NCBI GenBank assembly: GCA_964549765.1
Contig: CAZJWR010000041.1
Span: 1-34,989 of the forward strand
Reading direction: 5' to 3'
From: CAZJWR01 sp964549765
Lineage (GTDB): Bacteria; Zixibacteria; MSB-5A5; GN15; JAAZOE01
Length of the DNA: 34,989 bases
The position numbers were made by a program, and so were the translations under genes. Under the pieces are notes generated by a model. It had not been told where the DNA came from. It worked only from the letters and a program-made list of their open reading frames with translations, and made no database searches. This document shows, piece after piece, positions 31,155 through 34,989 of this stretch (position 1 is the stretch's first letter; every line of letters starts with the position of its first letter).

Positions 31155-32462
31155 ATGGATTTCGATCGCGCCATCATCAGAGCCAGCGATATTAGAGGCA
31201 CGGTTCCGGGGCAGTTGTCCCCGGATGTAGCCTACATGATCGGCAATTCCCTGGCGGGATACCTGAAGCCGACCTGCCTCGCCGTCGGGAAGGATACGCA
31301 GACATCATCGGCAGGTCTGTTCGAATCCATAGCTTTGGGCATTCTCGATCGCGGCATCGATGTGATCGATCTGGGAATGGTTTCGACCGACGCGCTTTGT
31401 TTCGCGATCGGCGCCAACGCCTATGACGGCGGGGCGATGATCACTACGTCGGCGGACACTCCGACGACGGGTACTGTCAGGCTTTTTCGCCGGGAGGCCG
31501 AGCCGCTGTTGGGAGCCGAAATCTTCGATATGATCGCCGACAACATCGCCAACGACCGCGCCGAAAAGGCGGGCCCCCGGGGAACGACTGTGCGCAAGGA
31601 TATAAGCGCGGCGTATGCAGAACACGTACTGTCATTTGTCGATCCCACGACGATCCGGCCGTACGCGCTCGTGGTCGACGCCGGTGCGGGAATGACCGGC
31701 CGGATGCTATCGCTGGTATGCGAGCGGCTGCCTTGCAAAATAATTCCGGGGGAGACGTCCTCGGATAAATCCAGGCAGTTGGATGATTTGAAAAGTATCG
31801 TGACGAAAAATGGCGCCGACTTCGGGGTGGCGTTCGCCGGGGATGCCGAACGGATGTACCTTCTCGACGGCAGCGGTTCAGTGGTGGACGGTGACATGAT
31901 AACGGCGCTGGTCGCGGATCAGTTATTGACGGTTTCAGCGCATGAGACAATCGTCTTCGATGTCACCAGCAGTCGGGCCGTGCCGGATCGGATCGAAAAG
32001 CGCGGCGGCGTGGCCATCCGCGCCTCGGCCGACCCTGTCAATATCAGATCCGTCATGAAGAAGCACAACGCCGTTTTCGGCGGCGACCGTTCGGGACATT
32101 ATTATTTTCGCGACAACTGGTATGCCGATTCGGGCCTGATCGCGCTGGTTTTGTGGGTGGAACGTCTATCCCGCGACGACCGCAACCTTGAGGACATACT
32201 GAAAGAAATCAATCCGTATGTTCGGTCCGAACAATTCATCAAACCGGTGACCGACCTATCGCGTACAATCGAAAAACTGGCGGCGGTTTTTTCCGATGGC
32301 AATGCGGATCGCATCGACGGTTTGGCCGTGACGTACACCGACTGGTGGTTCCATGCGCGACCATTGCCAACCGAATCGAAACTAAAGCTGATTATCGAGG
32401 CGAATAGCGAGGGCGCGGTGAAGGACAGAGTGCGTAGACTCCTCGAAGTGATACGATCATAG
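31155..32462 (+). CDS. Degenerate phosphohexomutase (PGM/PMM family)
   Basis: A 435-residue homologue of alpha-D-phosphohexomutases (ManB/AlgC type). All four domains are recognisable, but the active-site loops are changed. The phosphoserine loop TASHNP reads TTSADTP: Ser99 stays, His-Asn become Ala-Asp. The metal loop DGDADR reads AGDAER (Ala228, Asp230, Glu232). The sugar loop GGEESGH reads GGDRSGH. The phosphate loop RPSNTEP reads RPLPTES. Activity is therefore doubtful or shifted. It starts with a weak ribosome site, lies in an operon with a double-receiver protein 6 bases downstream, and is divergent from the zinc-ribbon gene. Confidence 0.85.
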   Translation: MDFDRAIIRASDIRGTVPGQLSPDVAYMIGNSLAGYLKPTCLAVGKDTQTSSAGLFESIALGILDRGIDVIDLGMVSTDALCFAIGANAYDGGAMITTSADTPTTGTVRLFRREAEPLLGAEIFDMIADNIANDRAEKAGPRGTTVRKDISAAYAEHVLSFVDPTTIRPYALVVDAGAGMTGRMLSLVCERLPCKIIPGETSSDKSRQLDDLKSIVTKNGADFGVAFAGDAERMYLLDGSGSVVDGDMITALVADQLLTVSAHETIVFDVTSSRAVPDRIEKRGGVAIRASADPVNIRSVMKKHNAVFGGDRSGHYYFRDNWYADSGLIALVLWVERLSRDDRNLEDILKEINPYVRSEQFIKPVTDLSRTIEKLAAVFSDGNADRIDGLAVTYTDWWFHARPLPTESKLKLIIEANSEGAVKDRVRRLLEVIRS

Positions 32463-32468
32463 GGTATA

Positions 32469-33227
32469 ATGGCGGCAGATGTCAAAATACTGGTGGTTGA
32501 CGACGATCCCTATCTTCTCGATATGCTGATCGAGACGCTCAGGACAATCGGTTACGATGCATCGGGGGCATCGGGCGCCGAGGAAGCGCTTCGCTTTCTC
32601 GATACGACTCCGGTGGACCTGGTCATCACCGATATTCGCATGCCGGGTATGGACGGAATCGAATTTGCCCGCCGGATCAAGCGGCGACAGCCGGAACTTC
32701 CCGTCATTTTCATCACCGGCGCCTTCAACTCATCGATCCTGAAAACGATCAAGGCCGACGGCTTTCTTCCCAAACCGTTCCGGATCGGCCAGATCGAAGA
32801 ACTTATCGAGGATGTCATGTCGCGGCTGTCGGAGTCGGCATCCCCCGAACGGGGCGACACCATTTTGGTGGTGGACGACGATGAGTCTTTCCGGCAGATG
32901 CTGATGGAAACGCTGAAGGTATCCGGTTACAGGACACTGGGTGCGGCCGGCAGCGAGGAAGCCATGACGGCTCTGGATAATCGCGCCATCGATGCCGTAA
33001 TCACGGACATCAGAATGCCGGGCATGGACGGGATCACCCTGGCCGGACACATCAAACGGCGACGCCCCAACCTGCCCGTTATTATCATGACCGGATACAT
33101 CCCGGCGGAGGGGGAGCACCCGCCGGCAGTCGACGGGGTGGACGGCTTCTTGATCAAGCCCTTCAAGATCGAAAGCATCACGGAACTGTTGGAAACGATC
33201 AAGCGCCGGCGAACCCCGCCGTCCTGA
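32469..33227 (+). CDS. Double-receiver response regulator without output domain
   Basis: A 252-residue protein made of two CheY-like receiver domains (about 5-122 and 130-250) with no DNA-binding or enzymatic domain. Both are intact: acidic pocket VVDDD, phosphoacceptor Asp55 and Asp180 in identical ITDIRMPGMDG motifs, Thr in FITGAF and IMTGYIP, and Lys in LPKPF and LIKPF. Such proteins act in phosphorelays or by protein-protein contact. The two domains are similar, so they arose by duplication. The start lies 6 bases after the mutase-like gene, so a joint role is likely, for example phosphorylation-dependent control of that protein. No histidine kinase is nearby. Confidence 0.92.
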   Translation: MAADVKILVVDDDPYLLDMLIETLRTIGYDASGASGAEEALRFLDTTPVDLVITDIRMPGMDGIEFARRIKRRQPELPVIFITGAFNSSILKTIKADGFLPKPFRIGQIEELIEDVMSRLSESASPERGDTILVVDDDESFRQMLMETLKVSGYRTLGAAGSEEAMTALDNRAIDAVITDIRMPGMDGITLAGHIKRRRPNLPVIIMTGYIPAEGEHPPAVDGVDGFLIKPFKIESITELLETIKRRRTPPS

Positions 33228-33245
33228 GCAAACGGCACCGCTTTG

Positions 33246-34850
33246 TCATTTAATCAATATCATCTTCCGCGACATCACGACTGCGTCGGACTGCAACCGA
33301 TAGACATATATGCCCGACGCGACTTCTTGACCGAGATCGTCCCGCCCGTCCCATGACACCCGATGGAAACCGGACGCCTGGACGCCGTCGACGAGCCGGC
33401 GGACGGATTGACCGGCGATATTGCAGACGGTGATCCGAACCCGCGACTGCCGGGGGAGAGCATAAGCGATGACGGTACCGCGATTGAACGGATTGGGATA
33501 ATTTTGGCTCAGGTCGATGCCGCCGGCCATGCCGGAGATGGCATTCTCATCATCGGCCCCGGTATCGCATCCGACGTCAAAGGCTCCGATGGTTTCGGCA
33601 CAGGAATTATTGGCTGCGGCGCAGGGTGACGAGCCGCGAAGTTCGTAATTTCCGGCGGCGGTGTCGCAAAACAGGGGGTCATCCGAAATATTGCCGTCCT
33701 GACCGAACAAGCCGGCGATGGGGCCGGTCCAGTCACCGAGTTCATTGGCATAAATATCGCAACAAGAGATTGCGATCGGACTCAGCGTATCGACGGTATC
33801 GCGATAAATCGCTTCGCCCCCCATATTGAAGGCAATCAGACAGGTGTGCATCGATATGGGGGATGCGTCAAAAAAGAGCCCCGCGCCCAGCCCGGGCACT
33901 TGCTCGCCATAACTCTCGGCGGTATTCCCGTAAAAGGTGCATCGTTCGAGAACGGGCGCCGCCTGATAGGCGTAAAGGCCGCCGCCCATGGCGTTCTGCA
34001 TGCCCATGTTCATTCCTTGAACGGCGGTATTTCCATCGAACAAGCATTCGGTGATCATTGCTGATGATCGATCCAGGTGTAATCCGCCGCCGATTCCGGG
34101 AAAGGCCGGTTCCAAAGCGACAACGACGTCGGCGAGATTGCTGCTGAATTCGCATCGCTGCAGCGTTATATCCGAAAGAGCGCAGGACATGCCGCCACCG
34201 TAATTGGCGTGATTGGACGAAAAGACGCAATCGACGAAGACCGGCGAGGAGCTATCGCACCGGACTGCGCCGCCATAACCGACAACGCCCGAATGCAGAT
34301 CGTCGAGAGCGGTATTGTCGACAAAGACGCATTCGGTCAGCGTCGGCGATGACCCGTCCGCACAGTACAGGCCGCCTCCGGCATGAACCGCCCCATTATT
34401 ATAGAAAACGCAATCGAATATCGTCGGCGAGGAGGAATGGGTGCAAAGAATGCCCCCGCCCTTGGATTGGGCGCCCTGATCGAACGGGGCAAAACCGTTT
34501 ATAACGGTAAAGCCCTTGATGACGGTTCGCGAGTCCTCGCCCTGCCGGACGTAAAACCCGCGATGAGGATCCTGTCGGCTTCCCTCGCAGTTGATGACGG
34601 TGGCCGTCGAACCTTTCAGCGACATTACCGTGATGGCCTTTTTCGCCAAATCAATATCGGTATTGTCGTGGCCTTTGTAGGTGCCCGGACTGACCATGAT
34701 GGTGTCCGGCGACTCGGCTATCGAAATGGCAGCCTTGATTGAAGGCGAATCGGTCGGAACGTGGATTATCCTGGCTTCGGCCCGGCCGATGCCGATAAGA
34801 AGAAAGACAAAAAGAGATATGGCGGACGCATGTCGGGTCGGAAAAATCAC
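33246..34850 (-). CDS. Secreted beta-helix protein with FlgD/T9SS-type C-terminal domain
   Basis: A 534-residue extracellular protein. The GTG at 34850 has GGAGGATCA upstream and begins a signal peptide (about 1-26). Residues about 28-410 form right-handed parallel beta-helix repeats, with recurring GGGL(Y/F)C, SSPTLTECVF-type and NTA units; these often bind or cleave polysaccharides, but no catalytic set is visible. A Cys-rich stretch follows, then a C-terminal FlgD-like Ig domain (about 450-534) with LSQNYPNPFNRGTVIAYAL and GIYVYRL, the form of type IX-like sorting signals. It is the best clue to an FCB-group host. It converges on the double-receiver gene. Confidence 0.88.
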   Translation of the reverse strand: MIFPTRHASAISLFVFLLIGIGRAEARIIHVPTDSPSIKAAISIAESPDTIMVSPGTYKGHDNTDIDLAKKAITVMSLKGSTATVINCEGSRQDPHRGFYVRQGEDSRTVIKGFTVINGFAPFDQGAQSKGGGILCTHSSSPTIFDCVFYNNGAVHAGGGLYCADGSSPTLTECVFVDNTALDDLHSGVVGYGGAVRCDSSSPVFVDCVFSSNHANYGGGMSCALSDITLQRCEFSSNLADVVVALEPAFPGIGGGLHLDRSSAMITECLFDGNTAVQGMNMGMQNAMGGGLYAYQAAPVLERCTFYGNTAESYGEQVPGLGAGLFFDASPISMHTCLIAFNMGGEAIYRDTVDTLSPIAISCCDIYANELGDWTGPIAGLFGQDGNISDDPLFCDTAAGNYELRGSSPCAAANNSCAETIGAFDVGCDTGADDENAISGMAGGIDLSQNYPNPFNRGTVIAYALPRQSRVRITVCNIAGQSVRRLVDGVQASGFHRVSWDGRDDLGQEVASGIYVYRLQSDAVVMSRKMILIK

Positions 34851-34989
34851 TGATCCTCCAATGGTGTCGGTTGATCTAGTCTATATAACGAAGAAACCGT
34901 CCCAATGGAGACGAAAAACTATCGATTTTTATCCAAATCATAAATCGGCCGACCGTTCTCGGGTCGGCTCATGACAGGTGGTCGAATCG

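Noticed and set aside
1..34989. tRNA, rRNA, CRISPR arrays, known riboswitches, phage genes
   Set aside because: None was recognised on reading both strands; B12 riboswitches were considered near the CarH-like gene, but no B12-box-like sequence was seen.

Overview
The window looks like a chromosomal stretch from a Gram-negative, environmental, probably uncultured bacterium. The taxonomic hints are: a C-terminal FlgD/type-IX-style sorting domain with a YPNPFN motif on a secreted beta-helix protein (33246-34850), an outer-membrane beta-barrel, a TPR-sigma54 activator, and moderately high GC with very short intergenic gaps. This combination fits the FCB superphylum, for example a Zixibacteria-like lineage. 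That placement is inference from family content, not a measured phylogeny. I saw no rRNA, tRNA, CRISPR array, phage or intact insertion sequence.

Layout. 1-1165: the end of a small two-gene operon (truncated unknown protein plus a membrane protein) closed by a strong intrinsic terminator. 1166-3845: structured leader DNA and Lon protease. 3853-6267 (minus): a secreted Pro/Thr-rich small protein followed by a TPR-AAA+-Fis sigma54-type activator. 6821-7519: a cytidylate-kinase-like protein, then a MITE-like nested palindrome. 7768-10123 (minus): a molybdopterin-binding (Mop) protein, a secreted DUF4412-like protein, and a TauE/SafE permease. 10241-11536: a GAF-PP2C (RsbU/SpoIIE-type) phosphatase. 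11618-13327 (minus): peroxiredoxin, ferritin and a Fur/PerR regulator, an iron/peroxide block. 13605-16076: hypA, hypB and two tandem genes that each encode two fused DsrC/TusE-like domains. 16236-22415: a light-response operon (CarH/LitR-like B12 regulator, class II photolyase, SRPBCC protein, SDR-DUF2867 protein, YbgA-like DUF523-DUF1722 protein) bracketed by two DUF378 membrane-protein paralogues. 22727-26194 (minus): mfd. 26427-29819 (minus): endonuclease V homologue, M20 amidohydrolase and a secreted beta-propeller protein. 30019-30989 (minus): beta-barrel protein and Cys-rich zinc-ribbon protein. 31155-33227: a degenerate phosphohexomutase and a double-receiver protein. 33246-34850 (minus): the secreted beta-helix protein.

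Most interesting points. (1) The paired double-DsrC proteins keep only the equivalent of CysB in their first domain and no C-terminal CysA arm in either domain, and they follow hypAB with no hydrogenase nearby. (2) Three head-to-tail 11-bp repeats directly abut the start codon of the CarH-like regulator and match the operator architecture I recall for CarH. (3) The endonuclease V homologue has Asp-to-Glu and Asp-to-Ala changes at two metal-binding positions. (4) The phosphohexomutase homologue has changes in all its signature loops and is tied to a receiver-only protein. (5) A secreted small protein is coupled to a TPR-containing sigma54 activator with an altered Walker B motif. All functional statements rest on reading motifs by eye; no database search was run.
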